Origin: Periplaneta americana | Lineage: Eukaryota > Arthropoda > Insecta > Blattodea > Blattidae | NCBI RefSeq assembly: GCF_040183065.1 | Contig: NC_091119.1 | Coordinates: 62,978,892 to 63,042,891 of the forward strand | DNA length: 64,000 bases | Direction: 5' to 3' | Shown here: in pieces, positions 55,740-64,000 of the stretch | Layout of the letters: the number at the start of each line of letters is the position of its first letter | Numbering within the stretch: the first letter of the stretch is position 1 | Translations under genes and position numbers: made by a program | Notes under the pieces: generated by a model | Seen by the model: only the letters and a program-made list of their open reading frames with translations | What the model was told of the DNA's origin: nothing | The model's database searches: none

Positions 55740-57025
55740 ACAAGTTGTAAACTTCCGTTATAAATCTTTAGTCGGTGGGAAAAGGCACATAAGTAAAAAA
55801 AGTCGATTTTTCTGTAGTACCTAATCGCGCAAGTCTAGTATTTTTTTTTAATTTTTGAAGTAATAAAATTTCTTGTATTTTAAATTGAAAAGGGTCTTAT
55901 TTTAACCAACATACATTAATTTCATTATTGTACTTATATTCAGTTAACAGTAAATTAAAAAGAAAGTCTCTCCTGAAAAATTAATTTGACTTATGTGCCT
56001 TTTCCTGCTGACCAAAGAAATACAATTGTGAGATTTAGTAATTATGATTAAAATTAAAACATCAATAAATTGTTATTTATGCTGTAGCGTCAGTGAAATG
56101 TTAAAATGAAGTTCAGACTACAACTTGTTGGGCCATCTGTGGCAAGGGATGGAAAACCACATGTTTCCAGTATGGAGATAAACTCAACTGCAAATAATGA
56201 ATGAGAAATATCATATGAATGTGTGAATCATAAGGTGGACCAATAATAACAATTGTGCACACGAAATTAGAAATACGAAATATAATAGTAATGAAAATGT
56301 GGGTTAACAAAAGCTTAATACTGTTGAATAGTATGTAAGCATACTATAATAGTTACATTAAATATGTAATATCTTGTTACAAGCTTTGCACAGCGAAGTA
56401 TAGACGTAAGCACACGAAACAGTTGCTGTTATAATCTGAGATGTATATGTGAAAATAATGTAAGCAAGGTTTAATTAAAGCTGTGAAATAATTATTGATA
56501 TAGCTAAACAGTATTATCTCAAGTTTATAATGATATGAAATGAAGTAATGAAATAAGCAAACTTACAAAATGTGTATTGTAGTGATGGTTCCAAAGTCTT
56601 TGATGGCTGGAAGGCATCTGTCAGGGGCACTTCATTTACATAATTTTACAGAGTTTAGGTAACAGCAAAGGGTAGAAGGGGGGAAAGTTGGTTATAGGCT
56701 GATAGGAGAACACATGGGTTGAACGCACACAACCGATTATTATTATTATTATTATTATTTTTTTTTTTTTACCTATAGGATATATTCTGTAGGACCAAAA
56801 AAGTAATAATCTTTAGTAAATTCTTCTAGCAACAGTGCATATTTCTATACAGATTACTGTGCACATTACTGTGGAATCCCGGCCACTAAGTTACTCAACT
56901 GAGTGCGCTCCTTGTATAATGGCAGTTGACTTAATAAAATGTTAACATACATGCCCAACTTTGAGTCAGGCCACAAAGGGAAAAACACTGGAGGAGGGGA
57001 GTTCGATCTGGTGTTGTGGATTGGA
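55740..57025. other. intron; ATT/T-run only
   Basis: An ATT tract merging into polyT lies at 56736-56770. No gene or element boundary could be supported. Confidence 0.55.
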
Positions 57026-57099
57026 CTTCGGCGTAGCTCAATGGTGAGAGCACTTGGTACATAGAACCAAGGACCTGGGTTCGATCCCCGGCGCCGGAG
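57026..57099 (+). repeat. tRNA-like sequence with intact cloverleaf, probably a SINE head
   Basis: The acceptor arms CTTCGGCG/CGCCGGAG pair over 8 bp with one G-U. The A box GTAGCTCAATGGTGAGAGC and B box GGTTCGATCCC are good, and the T-arm pairs. The anticodon stem can be 6 bp (CTTGGT/ACCAAG) with loop ACATAGA, which lacks the universal U33. That, and an A/T-rich continuation, favour a tRNA-derived SINE or pseudogene over a tRNA gene. Confidence 0.6.
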
Positions 57100-57781
57100 C
57101 GAATTTTTCTCCTCTAATATTAATAAAAGAACTGGTTGAAGAGAGATTATAATGTGAGAGAATCCTTCACTCTACAAAAGATATTAGTTAAAAAGTAAGC
57201 AAATGAGTAACTTGTTAAACAGTTTAGTAAACAAGTTAAAAGATGAAAAAGAACAATAATAGTAAAACATTTAGGAATGATAAATATAGTGAAGTGAGTT
57301 TATTATGATATTATATTGTTATTATTATTATTTATATATGATTATTATTACTGCATTAGTTTGTGTTGTATAGTATAGTATAGTAGATATACAATATTAA
57401 ATAGTACTATACTGTAATTAGCAGAGCTGAAAAATTTAAAAGTAGTTCAAGGTTAGTAGTGGTGAAACTATTACGTTATATTTACTTTGTATTTGATATG
57501 GGAATGACGGATTTGAATTAGAATGCATCAAATCTACCATGTCCAGACAAGATTGATGAGAAATAAATAAATAAATATGTTATATTCAAGACACAGATTC
57601 CCCTCTCTCGTTTCCTCTCTCTATCTCCCCCTCTTTCCCTCCTCCCTCTCTCTTTCTCTCTGACTCCTCTCTTTTTATCATGCCCACATACATCCCACCT
57701 ACCCAACCACACACACATGTAAACAGACACAGACACAGTTTGAAAACCAATAGAAACACATTGAGAGCCCCTGAGTCTGAC
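57100..57781. other. intron; CT-rich stretch, no gene
   Basis: TCTC/CCTC-rich sequence at about 57598-57670 lies near the CNOT10 donor. No feature beyond this. Confidence 0.6.
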
Positions 57782-58218
57782 CTGTGTACTCCAGAGAGTG
57801 TGGGCTGCACCAGCAGCATCTGCGCATGGTCCAGTGCCACGATGTAGTCACCCAGGCACAGTGCCACATACGCACTCATTGCCAGCACAGAGCATTTGAG
57901 ACTCGCTGCCTCGTGGGCACCTAGGGGATTGGATGGTGCCGCATACACATAATGGCTGCCAGGTGCAGTCACGTCAGCTGTGTCAGGTGCTGCCTCCTCA
58001 GGCTGGCAGTCAGGTAGCAGTAGCAAAGCATTGCGCAGGCACAATGATGCAAACTCCACCGTGGCCACAGGTATTGCAAAGGACTGGCCCTCACAACTGT
58101 ATTTGGTGTCCTTGGAGAGCTGTGGTGTAAGGATGATCTTTCGGTGTGAGCCTGCACCCACCACACCCTGCACCAGGTCCTTGCGTCGTGCGTGGATGTT
58201 GAAGTCACTCTCATTGTC
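57782..58218 (-). CDS. CNOT10: CNOT10 exon, largest in the window
   Basis: Acceptor CCTCTGCAG precedes 58218; the donor after 57782 is GTCAGA, a weak but valid GT site. The 437-nt exon enters in phase 0 and ends after two bases. It encodes RRKDLVQGVVGAGSHRKIIL, then FAIPVATVEFASLCLRNALL (TPR helix), a Pro/Ala-rich linker and SLKCSVLAMSAYVALCLGD, ending LLVQPTLSGVHR across the junction. The open frame continues into the intron, but the splice is fixed by phase and by continuity with LGHLYAAEAL in the next exon. Confidence 0.97.
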
Positions 58219-58402
58219 CTGCAGAGGAATGAACAGACAGCATTTTCCCCGTAAATCCACAAGTTTTAAAATCAGTATGCCACACATAATAAACTTATAT
58301 TTTAGCAGGAGCTACATGTATTCAAGTAACACAATTGTTGACTGATCACGTAACACAAAAGAAATATTTATTGATCTATTTGTGGAATCTACAACACAGA
58401 TA

Positions 58403-59116
58403 CAGAGGTGCCAACCTTTCAACTTGGTTGTCATTAATCCAAAAGTGAATATGTCAACGTCATATGTAAAGCATATTATGTATAATTAGTACACACTACC
58501 TCTCACTTCTTCTGCGAAAAAAAAAAAATGCTTTGTGGTATGTTTTTTCACTTAGCAGCTGCTTTTCTGCAAATTTATTTTTGAAGCATATTTCTACTTG
58601 TGAAGTCATATTGGTTCCAGTGTTGATAGGCATGAATTTTGCCTTACTTTTTCTCATGACACAGAAGACTCTTTCCGTAGAAGAGTCACTGTGAGGCACA
58701 CTGCAAACACGAGTTTATTTAATGTTTTGTACTCATGTTCATTTCTGAACTCTACAATTTTGACCTTCTTTGCATCTATTCTAGATCTATGTATAATGTA
58801 TTCAGGAAAAATACTGCATTGGTAAGCTATACATTGCTCTTCAAGTCTATCATGTTCATCTTCATTAACCAAATTTGGAAATCTTTGAATAAAATATTTA
58901 AGAAATTATTTCTGTGTGAAATATCTACACTCCTGCATGTTTAAGAAACTCAGTCTCAACTGGAAATGTCTTTACACATTTCTTCTAATCTTTTCAGAAG
59001 AAATAAATATATCCACTGTGATCATTTTGCTTCTCTGTTATAATTTTCCCTTTGGCTGTAATAGTGGGGAGAAATTCGTAATAATTATGAAAAATCCGTA
59101 ATAGTTGGCACCTCTG
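58403..59116 (-). mobile_element. hAT remnant, 714 bp, with 14-bp TIRs
   Basis: CAGAGGTGCCAACCTTTC and, inverted, CAGAGGTGCCAACTATTA bound the unit. Target duplications have decayed. It contains two overlapping minus-strand frames from a hAT transposase C-terminus. Confidence 0.72.
58496..58872 (-). pseudogene. hAT transposase C-terminal fragment (frameshifted)
   Basis: The upper frame reads DEHDRLEEQCIAYQCS. The lower frame reads MPHSDSSTERVFCVMRKSKA followed by TGTNMTSQVEICFKNKF, resembling the hATC pattern PHSNxxxERVFSxVRK. A frameshift near 58690 separates the two. Confidence 0.62.
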
Positions 59117-59828
59117 TATATATTAGAAAATTGTAATATAGTTTCATTAGAGGGTTAGAGGTCCTGAATGGTGTCAGTAATGGGGGGTTTTGTGTAGGCC
59201 TATAGAAAAGGTTGTGGTTTAAATAATGAAAGTATGCTTTGCACCTTATGTTTCACGATGTTCAACTGTTGTTCACAACCAAGATTGCAATGTGAAGTAA
59301 AAAGAGTTTGTTACTTTCATCTAAATAACTTTTATTTCAAGCATTTTTTTAATTGGAGGGTACTTTCAAATCTCATATAAGTTTATGTAAAGCAGAGGGA
59401 TAAAGAAGGTCATGTGATTGTTTCACATCAGTTTTTTTGGTATTTTTTTTTTTTTTTTAAGTTTAGTGCATAATTCATTTCAAAATGCGAGAGACTGACA
59501 ACATTTTGAGAATAGATCGAGGGCTTAGAGTCAGAGAACATTAACTCCAAAAACGCAACTTTACAGAAGGAAGGAAAAAGGGTGAATACCGTTGTTTATT
59601 TAATGATTGCTCATTTGTTTATGAAGATAAACTTTTTATATTTTTACAATATGTAGAAAATTTATTCTTACAGACATTTCAGTGTGATTCAGAAAAGCAT
59701 TGATTTTCTTAGCAAAAATTTGTACTTTTCGGAGATAACATTCTCTGCTTCTAACTGAAGCAGGAGGTAATAGAAATTAATGTTGCATCAGAAACTATTG
59801 CACTGATAGTAATAACTATTTCTTCCCC
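59117..59828. other. no feature recognised
   Basis: A T17 run near 59441-59459 is the only notable item. Confidence 0.5.
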
Positions 59829-59995
59829 AGCTGTGGGACTGAAGCCGGATGGTCTATGGCGAGTCCTCAGCCTCACTTCATTTCACCCCCTTTGGTCTGA
59901 TTACCTGGTTGGGTTTTTACCGAGGTTTTCCCCAACCATAAGGCAAATGCCGGGTAATCTTTTGGCGAATCCTTGGGCCTCACATCATCTCACTA
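59829..59995 (+). repeat. SINE related to the 12417 family
   Basis: GTCTGATTACCTGGTTGGG and TTTTCCCCAACCATAAGGC match the body of the 12417-12671 SINE. The tRNA head is mostly missing. A-rich TTGTAAAAATTG-type simple sequence follows to 60090. Confidence 0.72.
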
Positions 59996-60280
59996 CAGCT
60001 CCCCAAAATATTGTAAAAAATTGTAGAAAATTACAAAATTGTAAAACTGTAAAAATTGTAAAAATTTGCAAAAATTGTAATTGTAATATGTAAAATTTTG
60101 ACTTGTTCCACATCTTAACGCTTCATTGCTCATGTAAGACCTATGGAATATAATAAATGAAATGAAAAAAAAAATGAAATTGTAATAACAAAATTATGGA
60201 ATATTGAAATTTTCTTAAAAAAATATGAAACAATGAACAATGTACTGTATATTGTATAAAAGTTAACAACATTGTTGGCC

Positions 60281-60412
60281 ACCAGTGTGGCTCAGTCTGC
60301 TGAGGTGCTTGACTGCCAATCCGGAGTTGCGCTTGGGCTGATTAAATGGTTGGGTTTTTTTCGAGATTTTCTCAAACTATAATTGATCAGGTAATCTTCC
60401 TGTTACTATAAC
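60281..60412 (+). repeat. SINE of the 12417 family, truncated
   Basis: The head GTGGCTCAGTCTGCTGAGGTG and TTGCGCTTGGGCTGATTAAA match the 12417 SINE; the 3' half is cut off near 60412. Confidence 0.75.
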
Positions 60413-60427
60413 ATCTTCGTCAGTTTC

Positions 60428-61540
60428 TTGCATCAAGGCTAACACTGAAAGAGCTAAGGTTTTACGTGAAGCATCTATTATTCTCATTGATGAAGATCGA
60501 TGATCTCTGCTGTAGCAGTTGACTGTGTGGACCGTTTGCTAAGAGACATGATGAAATGTAATGATCAATCATTAGGTAATATTCCAATGGGTGGGAAAGT
60601 TATTCTTTTCGGTGGTGATTTCAGGCAGGTATTGCCAGTGGTGCCAATGTCAAGCCGAGTTCAAATCCTGAAATCCTGCATTCAGAACAGTAAAATTTGG
60701 AATTCCTTTATTATTTTTCATTTTACCCAAAATATGCGAGCCAATGTCAATGGACGAGCATTTTCTGAGTGGTTACTTCAATTAGGAAATGGAACACATC
60801 AATTTAATAATCTTAATGAAAATATTATTAACATTCCAAATAAGTTAACTTTTTATGCAATGAAAACTTGGATGTCAGCCATGTTTTTGGTAATTCATTA
60901 AATGCTTGTATGGTTGATGAATATTCGACCCGAGTTATTGTGTATCCTCTCAATAACAATTGTTATGAAATCAACAAGTGATCCATTTAATTGCAGGGGA
61001 TTCCAAGGAGTACTGCAGTGTCAACTCAATCATCACAGATGACCTGGTAAAAAAGTTAAATATATCATTAGAATATCTGAATTCCATTACACCCTCAGGA
61101 ATGCCACCACGCAAATTCATCCTCAAAGTTGGTGCAATTGTTATGCTAGTCAGAAATATGAATTTGAGCTCTGGCTTAGTTCATGGAGTTCGCATGACGT
61201 ACATGGCTTAATGGAAAAATCTGTGAAACTTTAAATTATTACAGCTGCTGGAAAGGGAAACATTGTTTTTATGCCAAGGATAAAGCTAATTTCTACTGAT
61301 CAAAATATGCCTTTCTGAATGACAAGATTGCAGTTCCTATTGAGACTGGCATTTGCTATGACCATCAACAAGGCACAAGGGCGGACATTTAAGAAACTTG
61401 GCATCTACCTGGCATCTACCTTTCTAAGTCTTTGTTCACCCTTGAACAATTGTATGTTGTATTCAGTCATGTCAAGAATCCACAAGATATACAAGTTGTG
61501 ATTACAAATACAAGTGAACAAGGCAAGATAGTAATATAGC
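60428..61540 (+). pseudogene. Helitron PIF1-like helicase remnant
   Basis: Conceptual reading across several frameshifts gives IIIIDED (Walker B), MGGKVILFGGDFRQVLPVVP near 60590, HFTQNMRANVNGRAFSEWLL near 60720 and LNSITPSGMPPRKFILKVGA near 61075. It continues LRLAFAMTINKAQGRTFKKL near 61335, and then decayed HLEQLYVV-type text. These are the C-terminal helicase blocks of Helitron Rep/Hel proteins (motifs II, III, V/VI). The 5' Rep domain and Walker A are absent. Confidence 0.85.
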
Positions 61541-61862
61541 ATATACACAAAACATTGTTTATAAAGAAAATATATTATTGCAATATAAGTCTCATTCTAA
61601 TTGTGTCAAGTTATGTTTTTCAATCAGTGTTGTGTTTGACTCAAATGTTCGCATATTCAATATGTAAAGTTAGATTTTATATAAAGAATTGTGTTTGGAT
61701 CGAATTGCTGCCTTCACTGACATTGTACAAAGGTATTGTGTTCCTTATTGCTTAATTTTTTAGTCTAATTGTATATTTATTTATTTATTTTTAAATAGTC
61801 ATCCACTATACAAGCAGCTATTGTTGCTTCAGGCCACTAGTTGTTTATAATGTACCATCTCC
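61541..61862. other. no feature recognised
   Basis: AT-rich sequence between the Helitron and LINE remnants. The frame at 61555-61755 has no recognisable protein character. Confidence 0.5.
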
Positions 61863-62990
61863 TTTTTCAGTTTTGTATGCAGATGATATGCATTTTATAA
61901 ATATAAATCAAGACCTTGAGGTATAAAGTGCAACTTAATATTGGTTTGCCAGTAATTAATTTATCTTAAACAAGAATAAAACTCAAGAAATGACGTCTAG
62001 TCTTAGAGCAGTTCAAAATATTTTCTCATCCATGAAACTACTTGAATTCAATTTAGATAAAAAACTGCTCTGGAATGAACATGTATCTTTTGCCTGTAAT
62101 AAGTTGTCTCGAGTTTCCTATGTTCTTCAGAGATTTGTAAACTGTGTAAGTCAACAAGTTATTATGAATGTACACTACCTGTCAAAAGTTTTCGATCAGC
62201 TATGAAAACAACTATATACTTTATTTCAATGTACAAACACATCGGAAAAACTAAATAGACCAACAAAATAAATATTTTCTCTCTCTAGCATTATGATATG
62301 ATAGAATATTCAAAACGAAATCCCTGTTTTAACCACAAATTCATAGTTATGATAGGTGACCGAAAACTTTTGACCGGTAGTGTATATTTTGGTCTTTTTC
62401 ATTGTCATTTACTATATGGTGTACACATTTGGGGCCATTCGTCTAGTGCCATCAAGATTTTTATATTGCAGAAAAGAGCTTCACATATCATGGCAAGAAA
62501 ATCTCATTTTGAACATTGTAAGAACTTATTTATTAATTATGTGTATGTCTAATGCCTACCCACTTCACTTTGCGTGATTTAGTTTCTGCATATAGCGGAT
62601 AGATGGCAGGACTATAAAATACTAACTTTTCATGGAATTTATATCTTTGCTTGCCTGATTTTTATAAGAGAAAATGTGGATAAATATTGTAGTAGATCAA
62701 ACATTCATGATTATGGCACTAGGTCATATGATTTAAGTTTTAAATATTGTCACACTTCCAAAGTACTGAAAAGTTGGGAATCTATGGGAATACAATTTTT
62801 AACGCCTTGTCTGTTAATGCTAAATGTGTTGCTCTTTCCCATTTTAAAAAATTTCTCTTATAGTGGTTAATTAATAAGGCTTTTTATACTGTTCACGAGT
62901 TCTTTAATGTGAGAGGTGAATGATCTTGTCTTTTAATCTGTAATGTTTCCTTTTAACGAAGCCTATTGTAATTTAATTATTTAATGGCAA
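61863..62990 (+). pseudogene. jockey/CR1-like LINE, RT C-terminal half, split by a MITE
   Basis: It opens with VLYADDMHFININQDL (YADD) and continues LLEFNLDKKLLWNEHVSFAC and LSRVSYVLQRF. It resumes beyond the MITE at FHCHLLYGVHIWGHS and ILQKRASHIMARKSHFEHCK, ending NIHDYGTRSYDLSFKY. The 3' UTR runs into an ATT tract at 63006-63037. Stops and one frameshift interrupt the frame. Confidence 0.83.
62173..62382. mobile_element. Tc1-like MITE, 210 bp
   Basis: CACTACCTGTCAAAAGTTTT and the inverse at 62356-62382 (CACTACCGGTCAAAAGTTTT) are flanked by TA at 62171-62172 and 62383-62384. It is inserted in the LINE RT between the YADD region and the LYGVHIWG block. Confidence 0.87.
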
Positions 62991-63004
62991 ATAAATATTA
63001 TTAC

Positions 63005-63037
<33 letters not shown>

Positions 63038-63461
63038 GTCATCAATCATCCTGATCAATGCATCCTTTCAATGCACAAGAGAAGCAAAAACTAACAGATA
63101 TTGCAAGAGTTAAACTGGATATTTCACATGTTCATAAATAATACCTGGGTTGCATTGGTATTTCAAATTGTATCTTAAGAATGAAGTTGAATCGACTCAT
63201 GGTTTATTATGAACTTTCTCTTGCTTAGAATGATCATCTGAACACGATAAAATTTGTCCGTTTCATGATGGAACATCCTGTATATAATATTACTTATTTT
63301 TCATTAATAGAACTCACTTTTGACGGAAAATAAAATCAATGCATCTTCCCTACTAGAAATTGATATTCAGTTCCTAATGCAAGGTTGGCATTTAGTAATG
63401 AATAAATAGTTATAAGAATGATTCAAATAGCACACGGAAGTAACATTCAGGCAGTACTCAC
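62991..63461. other. intron; (ATT)n tail tract
   Basis: The ATT repeat at 63006-63037 is probably the tail of the preceding LINE. Nothing else is supported. Confidence 0.6.
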
Positions 63462-63664
63462 AGCCTTGTGTGCCATGACACAGCACTCTGCCAGCCGCAG
63501 CCAGAGCCGTGGGTTCATATGGAATACTTGCACAGCTTCAGTCAAGCAGTCAAATGCTTGAATGGGGCGCCCAGCATGCAGCAGGCTCACGCCCAGGTTG
63601 TACATCAGCTCGTAGCGCTTGTTGGACCCAAGAGTGAAGAGAGGACGACCTGAGTATGGCTCCC
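63462..63664 (-). CDS. CNOT10: CNOT10 exon, most 5' in the window
   Basis: Acceptor TTCATGTTGCAG precedes 63664; donor GTGAGT follows 63462. The 203-nt exon completes a codon with two bases and ends in phase 0. It encodes [20 protein letters not shown], then [20 protein letters not shown] and [18 protein letters not shown], a TPR helix series typical of CNOT10 (NKRYELLYNxGxxLLHxGxPxxAFxC...[20 protein letters not shown], from memory). CNOT10 with CNOT11 binds the N-terminal region of CNOT1 in the CCR4-NOT deadenylase. Earlier exons lie past the window. Confidence 0.97.
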
Positions 63665-63846
63665 CTGCAACATGAATAAGAGACGGGATAACAAAAAGAA
63701 TGGCTCACGCAAACAATTTTGGAACTGACTGAAAAATGATTTGAACTTCAAGCCTGCAGAAGAATGTCTCCCTCGAGGAGAACTTTCAGTTGACAGAAGC
63801 ACACATACGCATATAGAATTATTCCAATTCAGAAACAATTAAGTAA

Positions 63847-64000
63847 CTGAAAAACCTCCAAAAGAAAATAACATTTCAATGGATACCTAGTCATTGTGGC
63901 ATACCTGGAAACAAGAAAGTCGATAATATTGCAAAACAGGCAACATATTTGCAGCCAAGACCTCTTCAAGTGATATCTCTATCCAATGCCTTTGCTTCAG
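63847..64000 (+). pseudogene. RNase H domain fragment of a LINE, runs off the window
   Basis: The frame reads LKKNLQ-like lead-in, then ITFQWIPSHCGIPGNKKVDN and IAKQATYLQPR. WIPSHCGIPGNxxVDxxAK is the C-terminal RNase H motif of jockey/I-type LINEs. It is the same domain as at 37482-37700 but from a better conserved element. Confidence 0.88.

Noticed and set aside
57586-57781. extension of the CNOT10 exon frame into KREESERKREGGGKEGE-like sequence
   Set aside because: The frame runs past a valid donor into CT-rich intron; phase and family continuity place the junction at 57782.
57933-58345. plus-strand ORFs across the CNOT10 exon
   Set aside because: Antisense shadows of the conserved exon at 57782-58218.

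Overview
The window is eukaryotic and almost certainly from an insect with a large, repeat-laden genome. The base composition is AT-rich, and the single host gene has GT..AG introns of 3 to 21 kb. The rest is a dense mosaic of arthropod-type transposable elements. From memory, the SINE and LINE types and the protein resemblance suggest a cockroach or termite (Blattodea); this is inference, and no search was possible.

Host gene: one gene, CNOT10 (CCR4-NOT transcription complex subunit 10), lies on the minus strand and covers roughly 15.93-63.66 kb. I could place six consecutive exons with matching splice phases: 63664-63462, 58218-57782, 52725-52547, 40104-39995, 36941-36863, and a last coding exon 16197-16142 with stop codon, 3' UTR and AATAAA. 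Together they encode about 353 residues of the C-terminal part. The 5' exons lie beyond position 64000.

Left part (1-15.9 kb, downstream of CNOT10): no host gene recognised. It holds three copies of a 183-bp MITE with 7-bp target duplications, a Harbinger-like element, a deleted mariner-like element with a DUF4817-type helix-turn-helix ORF, a pogo-like MITE, a degraded jockey-like LINE, three tRNA-derived SINEs with clear target duplications, and 3' ends of LINEs.

Last intron (16.2-36.9 kb): a 6.4-kb Gypsy LTR retrotransposon (tRNA-Trp-type primer site, TGAT duplication) whose reverse transcriptase is split by a 2.1-kb Transib-like element. It also holds R2-superfamily LINE pieces, hAT elements, mariner remnants and pogo/Tigger-like elements.

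Middle introns (37-57.8 kb): RNase H fragments, a 799-bp element with very long inverted termini, a three-deep nest of LINE insertions, a THAP/P-element transposase remnant, a TTF-finger hAT with 8-bp duplications, small MITEs, and a long-ORF LINE with a 14-bp duplication. Right part (57.8-64 kb): another hAT remnant, SINEs, a Helitron helicase remnant, and a LINE split by a Tc1-like MITE. Most LINE copies are 5'-truncated, and all transposase and polymerase frames except one LINE ORF are broken or partial.
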